Under the pieces are notes generated by a model. It searched no databases. It was not told the origin of the DNA and worked only from the letters and a program-made list of their open reading frames with translations. From Gigaspora margarita (taxonomy: Eukaryota; Glomeromycota; Glomeromycetes; Diversisporales; Gigasporaceae), in NCBI GenBank assembly GCA_009809945.1, contig WTPW01000428.1:196220-260219 (forward strand): DNA of 64,000 nucleotides, in the 5' to 3' direction. How positions within the stretch are numbered: the stretch's first letter is position 1; the number at the start of each line of letters is the position of its first letter. The position numbers were made by a program, and so were the translations under genes. Shown here piece after piece: positions 47,322 through 58,572 of the stretch.

Positions 47322-48024
47322 CACTTTTTGTTAACAGAATATTTTCTTGACATACCATGCTTTCTACAGCTTCTTTTACTGACACCTCATATTTTTGACA
47401 ATTGACATAACATATTTCTAATTTGACTTTTCTCTGACTCTAAGTTATATTGAATGCACTTTTTCTGACAACCCATTTTACTGACAGTTTTTGTTCACTT
47501 TTTATTCACATGAATTCAATATGACAAGATAGGCTATTTATTTAATTTCTCATTCGCATTATAGTTTATAGTATAATAATAAATTTTGTGGCTGAAGCTG
47601 GAAATGGCTGAAGCTGGAAATTAGGGGCCTTGATTTAAAATATAAACCCTATCAAAATCCACTTACACTCTTTTATTATTAAAACTAACACTAAACTCTA
47701 ACTTAATCTAAAAAAACCTCTAACAAAAGGCCCTAAAAATTTTTAAAAATTTCACATTAAAATAATTAAAATTTTAGCTTAGGCCATTTCCAGCTTCAGC
47801 CATAACAATAAATCTAACTTACTCATTTAAGTTTTTTTTTTTGTATCAAATATAATGATTATTTTTAAACAAAATTTCTAATTGGGAAAAGATTTTGCCA
47901 GAAAAGAGATATCGGAAATATGTCATGTCAGAAAAATATTCTTTCTGAAATACATCATGTTAGTAAAATGTCTTTTCAAAAATATGTATTGTCAAGTAAA
48001 GGGGATGTCAAACATGTCATGTTA
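47322..48024. other. Spacer with TGACA-type repeats and a small foldback
   Basis: Phrases like TTTTACTGACA and ATGTCATGTYAGAAA recur at 47365-47485 and 47880-48030 in opposite orientation, so this may be the worn frame of a foldback related to 49105 in which the elements at 46880, 47589 and 48033 sit. Confidence 0.45.
47589..47802. mobile_element. Small foldback, 214 bp
   Basis: Ends TGGCTGAAGCTGGAAATGGC and its exact complement at the right. The left end repeats TGGCTGAAGCTGGAAA twice in tandem. Inside, AGGGGCCTT faces AAGGCCCT. Target duplication not resolved. Confidence 0.7.
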
Positions 48025-48032
48025 GAGATATG

Positions 48033-48965
48033 TAGGGTTCAAGTTACGGGTAAAAAATTAGTCATGCCTGAGGTAGTGTTTAAAATTGGATTTTAAAATT
48101 TTATATGGAATAAATTTAATATTTTAATAAAAACTGTGGAATTAGTGTATCAACTTGCGCATTACATTTTTATTAAATTATATATCTGCAGAAAATTAGT
48201 TTAATATGCTGAATAAAACTTTATTTTATAAAATTTATTTTGGATTTTTACCATTACCTGGAATCCGAATACAATAAAGATCAAACTCCAGAATTATGAC
48301 TATGTATATACATAAACACATAACTGACAAAGCCCAGGGAGTATTAAATACGATAAGACAGTAATGAAAATTTATTTAAGTATACAGTATATCTTCATAG
48401 CTATTACTGAAAACATTGATAAAAAATTAGCCAAATTATTCTTTGGCTGAAATATGTAATTATTTCAAACTTTATAAAACTGATTCCTATCACTTGCTTA
48501 TACGAAGTCAATGGTAGAACATTGTGATTAGCATACGTTCCCTATTTGACTTTAGCATATAGATTCAATAAATTTTTAAATGCCCGCAGATTTACCTAAT
48601 ATTAAATCTGCGGAACAAAAAAATATCTATAATATGCGGAAATTCAGTGGAACTTTTTTTTCATATTTGCGGAATCCGCATATATTCTTAAAAAAAAATT
48701 GCGGATTAAATTTTTAGTCTGCGCTCGGCAGATCCCGCAGGCCAATTTTAAACACTGCTCTGAGGGCCTGCCTTGAGTTGAAGCATACCTCTTGTGCCTA
48801 TAGGCATGCCCTTTTTTATGGAAAATACCAAACAATTGTTTTCCGGTCTTTGATATTGCTTGACTGTCTACACTTCCAACCATACTAACCAATCGGATAT
48901 GGCATTTATATCACATGACTGGGCATGCCCAAAACGCATGCCCGTGTCCCTGTGCCTCGAACCTA
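48033..48965. mobile_element. hAT element, 933 bp, TSD GAGATATG, with inner insertion
   Basis: Ends TAGGGTTCAAGTTACGGG and, inverted, TAGGTTCGAGGCACAGGGAC; perfect 8-bp duplication GAGATATG (48025-48032, 48966-48973). GGCATGCC-type subterminal motifs (GGGCATGCCC at 48922, TAGGCATGCCC at 48801, GTCATGCCTG at 48061). Most of its length is the nested element at 48072. The 83-codon minus-strand open frame at 48644-48892 spans the nested border and is not a gene. Confidence 0.9.
48072..48763. mobile_element. hAT-like element nested in the 48033 element, about 692 bp
   Basis: Ends TAGTGTTTAAAATTGGATTT and, inverted, CAGTGTTTAAAATTGGCCTG. Flanks GCCTGAGG and CTCTGAGG share the last six bases, a weak 8-bp duplication. 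TGCGGA-type motifs repeat near the right part (CTGCGGAACA, TATGCGGAAATTC, TTGCGGAATCC, TTGCGGATT), as subterminal sites do. Confidence 0.65.
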
Positions 48966-49104
48966 GAGATATGTCTTGTCAAGAAATATACTGTAGATGA
49001 AACATTCTGTTGGGGATATTAGTGTCGGGAAATTAGCTGGCAGGGAACTAACTTTCGGGGAATCAAGCTATTATAGATGGGCAACATGTGTGTATGGGGT
49101 GGCA

Positions 49105-49408
49105 ATCATTTCACCGACAATCACTTCACAGACACCCCATTTCACCGACAAATTATTCACCAACAAGTTCATTTTACCGACAGTTTATTTCACCGAAGCT
49201 CATTTCACCGACAAAGTAATTCTGGTCATTGTCATTAGGGTCAGGGTAGGGTCAGGGTAAAATTAGGGTTAAAGTTAGTGTGCTTTTTAGGAAAAAACTT
49301 GTCGGTGAAATGAGCTTCGGTGAAATGAACTGTCGGTAAAATGAACTTGTCGATGAATAATTTGTCGGTGAAATGGATTGTCTGTGAAGTGATTTTCGGT
49401 GAAATAAT
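49105..49408. mobile_element. Foldback of repeated TTTCACCGACA units, about 304 bp
   Basis: Arms of about 115 bp are clearly similar when inverted and are built from 9-12 bp units TTTCACCGACA / TGTCGGTGAAA, with variants CTTCACAGACA, TTTTACCGACAG and TTTCACCGAAGC in the same order in both arms. The middle has TTAGGGTCAGGGTAGGG and TTAGGGTTAAAG. Open frames on both strands (SFHRQSISPT..) reflect the repeats. A worn relative is at 45132-45413. Confidence 0.8.
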
Positions 49409-51739
49409 ACGGACCCGTGTGTATGTCCACGGTGTAACATAGTGCATACAAGTGTGTTAAATTCAGGCTTTAAAGACAGTTAAACCAATTAAATATAAAT
49501 TTTTTAGAATTATTACATCACCCAATAGACGTGACACAACCATGCACACCATGCAACCATGATAAAATGTACACTATGCTGCATAACAAGCTCTAAAATG
49601 CGTATGATGCCACTCTAAACCCTATACATACTGTACATTCATCTTATCTCTATTGAAAGTTTTTTTTTTTGTCCAGGCATTTGATACCATGGGTGAATAA
49701 TTGTGTCCCAATTTTGAGATATTCTTAGAACTTTATTAATCAGTGACTTGCTTAATCAGTTTCCTTTTTAATAACCACCATAGCACAAGTGAACTATGCG
49801 TCACTTAAGGTCTTCATTAAAAGAATGTAGCATCTAAAAATTACAAATTTTTTGGAGTAAATTCACAAAAAAAACAACTGGAAATTTTTATAATTACTTG
49901 CCTAACCAACTAAAAGAACTAGTATACTAAAGGATGTTGGTTAGAAAATCGTAATTCAATAAGAAACTATTGAAATTGTTAATTTTTAAGTTGCAATTTT
50001 TAAGAAAAATAAGAATTTAAAAAAAATTTTCTGATTTCGGTGTGATGAATGATAATCGGGTAATCAGTAGCTTGAGAAGCACAGTAAAACATATATCAAT
50101 AAATAAGTGAAAAAAGAACTAGTTGTTGCATAAAACTGTAAAATAATTCATATTTGCACATTTGATTAAGACCATTAGGTGTGCATTAATTTAGAATACT
50201 TACGAAGCATTATATAAGATAAAGACAATACTGTAGTAAAAAATTGTCAATGAACATAAAAGAATTCCACGATGAAATGTGTACAATACCAAACTCTAAC
50301 ATAAATATATTAATTTGATTGCTTGAATGTAAAGTATGTAAAGTGTCGATTTTAATCATCATCTCCTTAACTCAATACAGATCAGTTATTTTGATCATAT
50401 GCATCTTAGAAAAAAAAAAAAAGAAAGGAGAGAGAGTGAGAGAGAGGCGAACAATATCTAATAATCTTGATTCATATATTATGTATTATCATATGTGCTT
50501 TTAATGATTGATGATAATTACAAACCAATAAATTATACATTGCAAAATTGATTTGAAAAATATTTGAATCTAATCCATCAATTAATGACGGATTGAAATC
50601 TAAAAATACTAATTTATGTCGCAAAATAGAATACTTAATGCTATCTCTGATAAACTACCTGATGGTATTATGTCTTAAAATGTAATAAAGTTTATTCTGA
50701 TCTACAGATGTTCTACATAAAAAAAAATAGTGTCAAATGTTCGGAGTTAATATTCAATATCATGTTTGAACAGACATGTTGACTAAGTGTCATTTAATGT
50801 AAAAATAGAAGAAGACAAAAATGTAAAAATAGAAGAAGACAAAAAAATGTAAAAATAGAAGAAGGCAAAAATATACAAAAATACAATCCGTAGTTCTTCA
50901 TTGGTTTTCTGCTTCGCCCGAAAAACATCTGATTGGCCCAGCTTCGTTTGGGTCCTCTATAATTATTAATAAGTCTTTTTTCTTTTTATAATAACAATAG
51001 TTTCAAAGATTGTTTGTGCGCAGATTTGCTTATCTAATTTAAGAATGCTCAAAATCATTATTCGCAGCAAATTTTTGAACTTGGTTTATTCGTTTTATTT
51101 ACTTAATTCGATCCTTTCTTTCACTTCTAATCCCGTTATAAACATTGCATATTTTATGAGTCGGCTTCACATATTGCAAAAAAAATTTGTCGTGTCATAT
51201 GATAATATAGTATGGATAATTTTGGGAATATCGATTTAGCGCCTTTAGAATATTAGGTTGCAAATTAACAACGAAACCATTGTATTATCAAAAAAGGTTT
51301 GTGTATAGTACAAGATGATATATTTGAATGGCCGGTATTTTAAATTACACAATATTCTATGTTTTTGTCTAATATGGAAAGTGACGCAAAAAAATAGGCG
51401 TTATTATGTAATAAATGATGAACATTAAGCATTAATTTAAATCAATCCTCCCACAAATTAGTTATACATATAAACGATTTATTATGATCACAATTATTTT
51501 TGAATGGTTTGAATACAGAAATAATATAATTAAATATGACAAAGGATTTTAGTCTTTAATACTACATTATCTTACATTTATGAAATAATGAATCGCTGAA
51601 TAAAGCATTTGAATGTTGCGGCAAAAATTTTTCTGATACCACTTGTCCTTAATGTGTAAAATTTATAATAGTTATATGCTTAATTGGAATATTATTATTT
51701 AAAGGATTAATTGTTTTGTAACAGTAGATTACTGTAACG
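49409..51739. other. Stretch without a supported gene
   Basis: Less repeat-dense than its surroundings. It holds a three-copy 24-26 bp tandem (50798-50872), a G/A-rich run at 50410-50450, and a patch at 50880-50960 with GCTTCGCCCGAAAAACATCTGATTGGCCC that recalls the core B right part. Open frames near 50319 and 51045 show no recognisable domain. Confidence 0.4.
50798..50872. repeat. Three-copy tandem repeat
   Basis: TGTAAAAATAGAAGAAGACA units begin at 50798, 50822 and 50848 with A-run length differences. A local minisatellite. Confidence 0.85.
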
Positions 51740-52114
51740 TTAAAGATCAGGTGTAACGTGATTATTAAATTAATCTTTTTTACTTCGCGGGTGAGGTTAG
51801 AGCTAACGTGAGGTTAAGGTTAGGTAAAGTATAGTTTCTACAAAATTTGTAAGGAACATTTTGTTAGAATGTCGAGGCTGGTTTCTTAGTCAAAATTTGA
51901 ATTATTGAAATTTTTTTAGAAAAAACAGTTTTTGGTTTGATTTTGCGTTACACCTAGTGATGTGCCACGTACAGTACTATACGTACAGTACTGTACGTAC
52001 TGTACGTACTGTACGCTAAAATTTTTGCCGATCATTTATTAAGAGTGCCTGCCTGATGTGCCAATTGACCAATCAAATTCGTTAATTGATCAACACAGAT
52101 AATTCCCGAAGAAG

Positions 52115-52370
52115 CTTTCGACTTTGACTTACGCTTTGATTTTCACTTTGACTCTCGCTTTGACTTTCACATTGACTTTCACTTTGACTCTCACTTTGAC
52201 TTCGCTTTAATTTTCGTTTTGACTTTGATTTTCGCTTTGACTCTCCTTGCTTTGATTTGATCTTCAACTTTTATTTTGGCTTTCACTATGACTTCACTCT
52301 AATTTTTATTTTACTTTGATCTTCTCTTTGACTTTCGTTTTTTGACTTTCACTTATATTTCGAGAATTTT
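52115..52370. repeat. Simple repeat of CTTTGACTTTCAC-type units
   Basis: Variants of CTTTGACT(C/T)TC(A/G) with 6-12 bp spacing. On the minus strand it reads as SESQSE repeats (52267-52082), but the array lies inside a hAT element and has no domain, so it is not called as a gene. Confidence 0.75.
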
Positions 52371-52487
52371 TTCCGTGTTGAATTCACAAAAATATAATTT
52401 TGATCAATCAATCGTTTAAATAAGTTATTTAAGTTTAATGAATATTTTATACTTTGCTTCTTGTTTATTAATGTTAATTTAGCTAAT

Positions 52488-52755
52488 TAGGCCAGACCAA
52501 GTTGATTATGTGTTTTACATTACCCCCCCCCCTCCTCAGAGCTCCTCCTCTCCCTCATAGTAAAAAAAATTTAGATAAATATACATAGGGCTACAGGATA
52601 TTTCGGAAAATTTTTATACAGTCATGGAACAATTCGGAAAAATTTTTTTTTTGAAAAAAAATTTTTTAAAATTTTACTATGGAACCACCCCTCCTCCCCC
52701 CTCTTCTGGAGGGGAGAGGGGGTAATGTAACACATAATCAACTTGGTCCGGCCTA
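52488..52755. mobile_element. MITE with C-rich/G-rich arms, 268 bp
   Basis: Ends TAGGCCAGACCAAGTTGATT and, inverted, TAGGCCGGACCAAGTTGATT, continuing ATGTGTTTTACATTACCCC. AAT on both sides may be a 3-bp duplication. Inside the arms a C12 run with CTCCTC faces GGAGGGGAGAGGGGG. Part of one end recurs at 5321. Confidence 0.75.
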
Positions 52756-53330
52756 AATACAAAGGATTTTAATGTTAAAAATAATCGCATATTAAATCTT
52801 TTTATTCGTATTATTTATTTATGTATAAAGATCTTTTTAATCAATACATTAAAATTCGTAAAGTCATAAATTTGTTAGCGAAATTCGTGAATAATACCTT
52901 TAGCTTTTTCTTGTAAAAAAATTAATTGCATCTTAAAGCTATTTTAGTGGTATTGTATAATTATTATAATCAGGCTACCATTTTTTCTGGGCGACGCTAT
53001 GAAGTCTTGTAGCTTAGTCGCTTAGTATAGCTCGGAGATCGAACAGGCCCTTAATTGTAATATTGGGCCGCTATATGTAAGAATTTTTATTTTGGCCCTC
53101 ATCCGTAATTATTTTCATTTTTGGACCTAAATACCTTTATTATATAATCTTAATTTTTTATATATTGCAGAATCGCGGATCGCTTAAAAAAAAAAATTTT
53201 TTTTTATATATAAGTACTATACGTACTGTACGTACTGTACGTACTGTACGTACTGTACGCTAAAAAAATTTGGGTAACATATAAATGGCACATCACTAGT
53301 TACACCTAATCTTGAAACAAATTTTTGGTT

Positions 53331-54754
53331 GTTTCTGTTTTATAGAAATTTTTACGAGGATTATCTTTTTCTATTGAGGATTTTGAAACTGAGATTTTTT
53401 GTTACATTAAGGAAATGTTTGTAATCATAGATGAATCGCCCTTGAAAATTTTCTAATTTTTCAAGTTTAGTTACTGCAGAATATTTTTAGTTCAACAAAG
53501 AAATGGTTTCCTTTTGCCGTTTTTTCGACAAATAACGCGATAATTACGAAATATTATTCTCGATTGCAATTAAAAAACAAGTAAGTTAATTTCTGAAAGA
53601 AATTTCCATTTATTTATAGAATATTTATATATAAAAAAAATCAAATTCAATAATGAGTAATAAACACAATTGGTATCATTTAACGATTATATTGTAAAAT
53701 TGAAAGGTATGTTTACTATTGTACGCACACCAAGAAGATCAGATTCTCGAAATTAATATATTTAATGAGTCATCTTCGTTAAAGTTGATAAATAAAGGAT
53801 AATATGGGTTCAAAAAATATACAATCTATAAATAAAAAGATTCTTTAAAGAATGTTCTTTATTATCATTGAGGTGGTAATTAAGTAATAATTAACAAAAT
53901 CACGTGAAAAATCAGGGTTTATTCTTGAACTGTATTTATCGGATAACTTTAATCGTTCTTTGTTTAGGTGAGACATTTATAAAGCCGGAAACACATCAAG
54001 ATTTATTTCCACCTTGGATTTCGTCTATAGAATAAATAATGTTCTATTTAAAATCCTTACTTTCTGAGTTAATTTAACAATGGGAGTACTAACTCCGACG
54101 CCTAATGCAGCTATAAAATAATGGATGGGATCTTCGAAAACATTATTACATTTTTGGTAGGTAGCATTTGCTTTGTAACATATGATTTTCCGTATATCAC
54201 GTGATACGCTTAATTCATATCATGTGACTGCATTATTGTTTAAAATCTATCAAAATTTAGGTTTCGCGTAAAGGTTCATTGATTTAATAATTAAAAGTCT
54301 ATTTTTGGATATTGAGGAAGAAATGACAATTTAAGCCGGAATTTGTACGTGATCCACTAGATAGAGTAATTGGAATTACTCTATTTTTAGCTCAGAGTTG
54401 ATTTTCGGGTTATTTGTTGATAAGCTATAGATCTGTGGCTAACTTGCTAAAAACATGTTATTACAGAAATTCTATTCCTTTAATTTTTATTTTTTTATGC
54501 GAAGTAATTATATGCATGTGTGATGCTCATGTGCATATAATGGTTATAAAATTACTGTAAATTAAAGGCAAAATAAAAAAATTTTTTTTATATAAACGAC
54601 CTGTTAAACACATCCTGTTAGAAATTAGTTAGCACAATTATATTTTTTAGTTTTGCATTCTTTATCAATCTATTAACCTTTTAGATATTGACTTTAGAGA
54701 CGAAATAGGATACCATCAGATATATTCCACAGAGAGAGTATTTACAAAGACAAA
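53331..54754. other. Upstream region of the HMG-box gene
   Basis: Free of recognisable transposons for about 1.4 kb, unlike most of the window. A TATATAAA box lies at 54589, about 165 bp before the ATG. ATCACGTGATACG at 54198 and TCACGTGA at 53902 contain CACGTG (E-box type). These are possible regulatory sites only. Confidence 0.4.
54589..54596 (+). promoter_or_regulatory. Possible TATA box of the HMG-box gene
   Basis: TATATAAA, 166 bp upstream of the start codon, in A/T-rich DNA where such strings are common. Weak evidence. Confidence 0.25.
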
Positions 54755-56076
54755 ATGAATCAATCTTTCCAAAATGTTTCTATCAAAGCAAATAACAAGA
54801 CCACTCGGGCTGCTCGCCCGATGCGTGAAATCCCCACGGAACTAGACTTGAACAATATTTATTTTCCAAAATATCATATCACTGAACTTATGTCAACAAA
54901 GAGTCGAAATCTTGATGATGCACATATAAGAAGGCCTCCAAATGGGTTCTTTCTTATGAAAAATTGTTACATGTTAGAATTAAGAAAACTGGGATATAGA
55001 TACACGATGCCAGAGATTTGTCGTCACTCAAAGAAAATATGGTCCGAATTACCTCAACATGCGAAAAAGACTTATGAGGTAATAATTTCTTTCAAATATA
55101 TATATAATTTATACTTTCATGGTCCTCCTTTTATTTAATTATCCCAGTTAATTTATTTCATGATGCAATTTCTTCAATTTAATAGCGTTTATCTCTCGAA
55201 AGTCAGTGCGTACACAATGAGAGATATCCCAACTACAAATTTGAACCAAAAAAACGGAACAATCGTTTCAAATCTTATACGCCCAAAATCGAGGACCTTA
55301 TACAAAAGAACACTACTGCTTTTAGCACGACTAACATTCTTGGTTCCAGTAACCATCCATCAGATAAAGATTTATGTTCATCAAATTCTCTGCCATCATC
55401 TGAGTCCGAGATTTTTGGTACCAGCAATTTTCCTTCAGATAAAGATTCTTGTTCATCGGATTCTTTACAATTGTCTGAGTCTGAAATTTTTGGTACCAGT
55501 AATTTTCTTTCAGATAAAGACTCACATTTATCGAATTCTTTACTATCGTCTGAGATTTGTTCTAGCCCCACAAATTCTTTAGATATAGATGCAATCTTGA
55601 TGAATTCTTCTTTAGGAGACTTTCCTTCTTTGGAATCATTCTCTTCGTCAGAAGTATTTTCTTCAACTTCATTCTCTTCTTCTGAAATTATATCCCCAGA
55701 ATTATCAACTTCATTCTCTTCGTCTGAAATATTGCCTCCGGAATTCTCAACTTCATTCTCTTCGTTATCTCCTGAATTTTTAACATTATTCGAATCACAA
55801 TTTGAAATGAATGGGTTAGGATTAAGTGAATTAGGATTAAATGAATTAAGAATGAGTAATTTAGAATTGAATGAATTAGGTATAGTTTATCCTTTTATGG
55901 GAATTTTAGAAGATATACAACCTTTGCCAAATTATTTAAATACCCCAAATGACATTTCTGCTGATAATTACGATTGCTATGTAAATAATTGTTTTCCTTT
56001 CATAATCGAAGATAACAGTCTACAACAAAATTTTGTTGGATCTGATTCGGTTTCAAGCTTTGTTTCTACTATATGA
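54755..56076 (+). CDS. MATA-type HMG-box protein (one intron in the HMG box)
   Basis: The protein is a sequence-specific HMG-box DNA-binding protein of the kind found at fungal mating-type loci and, in these fungi, in many paralogues. Exon 1 is 54755-55078 (108 codons), intron 55079-55185 (GTAATA..AATAG, 107 bp), exon 2 55186-56076 (296 codons plus stop); total 404 aa. The HMG box spans residues 59-131: RRPPNGFFLMKN (helix 1), a Met-Pro-Glu-Ile turn, KKIWSELPQHAKKTYE, then after the intron RLSLESQCVHNERYPNYKFEPKKR, the long third helix and its basic tail. The C-terminal part is Ser/Glu/Asp-rich and probably an activation or interaction region: three 25-residue repeats (about 160-235), then STSFSSSEI(I/L)PPE-type repeats, then Leu/Asn/Glu repeats. 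No second mating-type gene is seen nearby, so a role in mating is not shown. Confidence 0.9.
55079..55185 (+). other. Intron of the HMG-box gene, 107 bp
   Basis: GTAATAATT at the start and TTTAATAG at the end. Phase 0, between the codons for TYE and RLS. Splicing restores the conserved third helix of the HMG box, which is strong internal evidence for it. Confidence 0.88.
55342..55566 (+). repeat. Three in-frame 75-bp repeats in the HMG-box gene
   Basis: Units begin at 55342, 55417 and 55492, exactly 75 bp apart, coding for 25-residue repeats of the form G(S/T)SN.PSDKD..SSDSL..SESEIF. The second and third are closest. Such repeats can change in number between strains. Confidence 0.9.
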
Positions 56077-58194
56077 TCACGCGAAATAAGCATCGTTTCC
56101 TTTATATATATATATATATTTATTTAGATAAACTTGCTTTTTGTGTGTAGATTTCTTTTTCTTGTTCATATTTCTTTTACCATTGCTCTTCATATTTTTT
56201 TTCTTTATTATTGTTATTATTATTACTATTATTTTTTTTGCCTAATATTAGAGATGCATATGAAATTAGCTTTACAGATTTACTGATTCATTATCAACTT
56301 CATCAACAATTATGAAATTCTTACAACTACAATTTACCGACATTTCTACTTGTAATGTAACATATTTATTTGTTTAATATTCTTGTAAATTATTATAAGC
56401 GCATTATAACATACCGATATTTGGCGCAATCATAAATACATATTGATTTTACTTGTTGTATTCTTAAACGTGTCATGAATTAATTAGATTGTTAAACTGA
56501 TATTATACGTATTAAAATTGATTTTACAATAGTAACTATCACAATAGCGACAACCATATCATTTTGATATGTTCTTCCGCAATATTAATGAGGCAGTAAG
56601 TCGGGTGCATCTAAATACCCAACAACTTAAGTAATGTTCATTTATGATTTAAGCATGTTCGGCTAAACAAATTAAATATAAGTTGGCATCATAAAAACAG
56701 TTTCTTACATTTTTGTAATTTTTAACAAAGTTTTTCGATAGTTGCCTAACCAAATTTGACAAAAAATTTTTTAATTTAATTATATGAACATGTAGAATTT
56801 GAATTAAAATATTTTATCAAATTTAGTTAAGTAGTCATTGTGATAGAAAACCTTTGTTATATAGGCCATTCGAAGTTAATTCTTTGGTTAATATTATCTC
56901 TAATTAAAGTCTCTTCCTGAAAAATGAACAACCAACCAAAATGCTAGATAACTCTTACTGATCACTTGATTTACATCAACCAATAAAATCGATCCATATT
57001 TGTTTATTTTATATGTATGTACGTTTTATTTTCTTCCCTCTGAGAGTCCTAGAAAGTAACATTAACTGAAAATCAACTCAAGCGGATTTATTACCTTTTT
57101 AACAGTTTTCTAAAAAATTTCTATATGCGAAACTTATAATATAATATGCAATTTTATTGTGGCATTCTAAACAGAATTTTATATTAATGCATTCTATAAA
57201 ATCAGATACAATATAAACTGATAATATAATAATTTAGAAAAAAAGTTAGTACTAAAGTAAAATTAAAATAGACAACTAGCAAAGACCATTTTATCTCAAA
57301 ATTTTCACATAAAAATTTTTATTAAAAACAAAAAGGTTGTTCATAAGCAAAGATATGAGTTAGAAACATTTTTTAAACCATTTCTATTTTTTTGATTATA
57401 TTTTGCAATCTGATTAGTTGAAAATATTTGTAAAAGTTGTATATTATACAAAAAATTTTTAAAGTACTTTTTGTAAAGGTTTATTGTTCTACCTGTGCAT
57501 TAGAATTATTATAATTTCTATCATAAATTACTATAAATTTTGTTATAGAACTTATCTACTATTAAGTAAAAACAGTATATAGTATTATAGTTTGCATTAG
57601 AATTATTGTGATTCTATTATAAATAATTATAAAAATTTTGTACTAAAACTTATTTATTATTCAAGTAATATACAGTATATAGTTAAAGTTAAATTAGTTT
57701 GTATGGTGCCAATAGCTTTAACTCTTCATAAAAAATAGCTTTACAAAAAATGCTACTCCTTTATAAAATGTAAAACTAATTCACAAGATCAGTTCTTCTT
57801 GTTTTTGCAAACAAAACTTGTGGTTAAAATTTAAATTTAAACCTAAACTGATGGAGTAGTAGCCAAGTATTGGAAATCTTATATTTTCATATTCTCATAA
57901 GAACATCACTTTTAATTTGAGAACATTTACAAAAGTTAAGATGTTCTCTATTAAAATTTTTTTTGAGAACATTAAGTTTGAAAAATATGTTCTTTATATA
58001 AATATATAAAGTAATAAAAAATTATTTTTATTAATCAAGTGGTTTAAATAATTAAGTTTATAAATATTTAATTGTTAACAAATTGAAATAAAGAACAAAT
58101 TAGTTGTTTTTGAATTACAAAAAAATTTTGAATGATATAATTTATTAGTTTATCCATTTCCAGTTTTTGTACAATATAGTTGCATAACTACCTT
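56077..58194. other. Downstream flank of the HMG-box gene, AT-rich
   Basis: The first 300 bp are T-rich and may hold the 3' untranslated region. A loose CATTAGAATTATTRTRATTCTAT repeat occurs near 57495 and 57595. No gene or transposon border recognised. Confidence 0.45.
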
Positions 58195-58572
58195 ATTATA
58201 TAAACTTTGATATATAGTTATCAATCTATATAATTACCTCCTCTATAATTATATCTTTATATAATGTATTACCAATTTTTTTATATTTTAAAATGCCTCT
58301 ATATAGTCACAATTGCTTTATAATCACTATTACTTTTTTGAAAATTTTAAATAAATTTAATAAATAAAAATATCTCTTTATAATCATGAACATAGATAGT
58401 TGCTATATATAAAAGTCTAAGTATTATTAAGTAAACTAACTTTTATGCAACAAGAAAAGTTATTTAGAAGAACAAAATACACTTACTATAAAATTTTTAT
58501 ATAAATCTGAAAGTTTTTTATTAATTCATTTCTTCATTTAATGCTTCTGTAAAAATTTTTTTTTTCTCAATA

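Larger units (their letters stand above)
51955..53298. mobile_element. hAT element, 1344 bp, TSD GTTACACC
   Basis: Ends TAGTGATGTGCCACGTACAG and, inverted, TAGTGATGTGCCATTTATAT; perfect 8-bp duplication GTTACACC (51947-51954, 53299-53306). Both ends carry subterminal arrays of the 9-mer TACGTACTG (51975-52014 and 53213-53262). The interior has a simple-repeat block, a nested element at 52488 and no transposase. Confidence 0.92.
51740..53330. mobile_element. Core A element split by a hAT insertion
   Basis: Left part 51740-51954: AGATCAGGTGTAACG at one side, then GGTGAGGTTAGAG, TTTCTACAAAATTTGTAAGGAA, GGTTTCTTAGTCAAAATTTG. After the hAT element the sequence resumes as GTTACACCTAATCTTG. AGATCAGGTGTAAC and GTTACACCTAATCT face each other as the inner inverted pair. 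The core runs as in 4289 and 42749. Outer ends unclear. Confidence 0.6.

Noticed and set aside
48644-48892. 82-residue minus-strand protein
   Set aside because: It crosses the border between a nested element and its hAT host, so it cannot be an old conserved gene.
52082-52267. SESQSE-rich 61-codon minus-strand frame
   Set aside because: A simple repeat inside a hAT element; no domain or codon pattern beyond the repeat.
55275-55571. Minus-strand frames opposite the HMG-box gene
   Set aside because: They mirror the 75-bp repeats of the real gene on the other strand.
54755-56076. A complete mating-type locus
   Set aside because: Only one HMG-box gene is seen and these fungi carry many paralogues; no homeodomain pair or conserved MAT neighbours are in the window.
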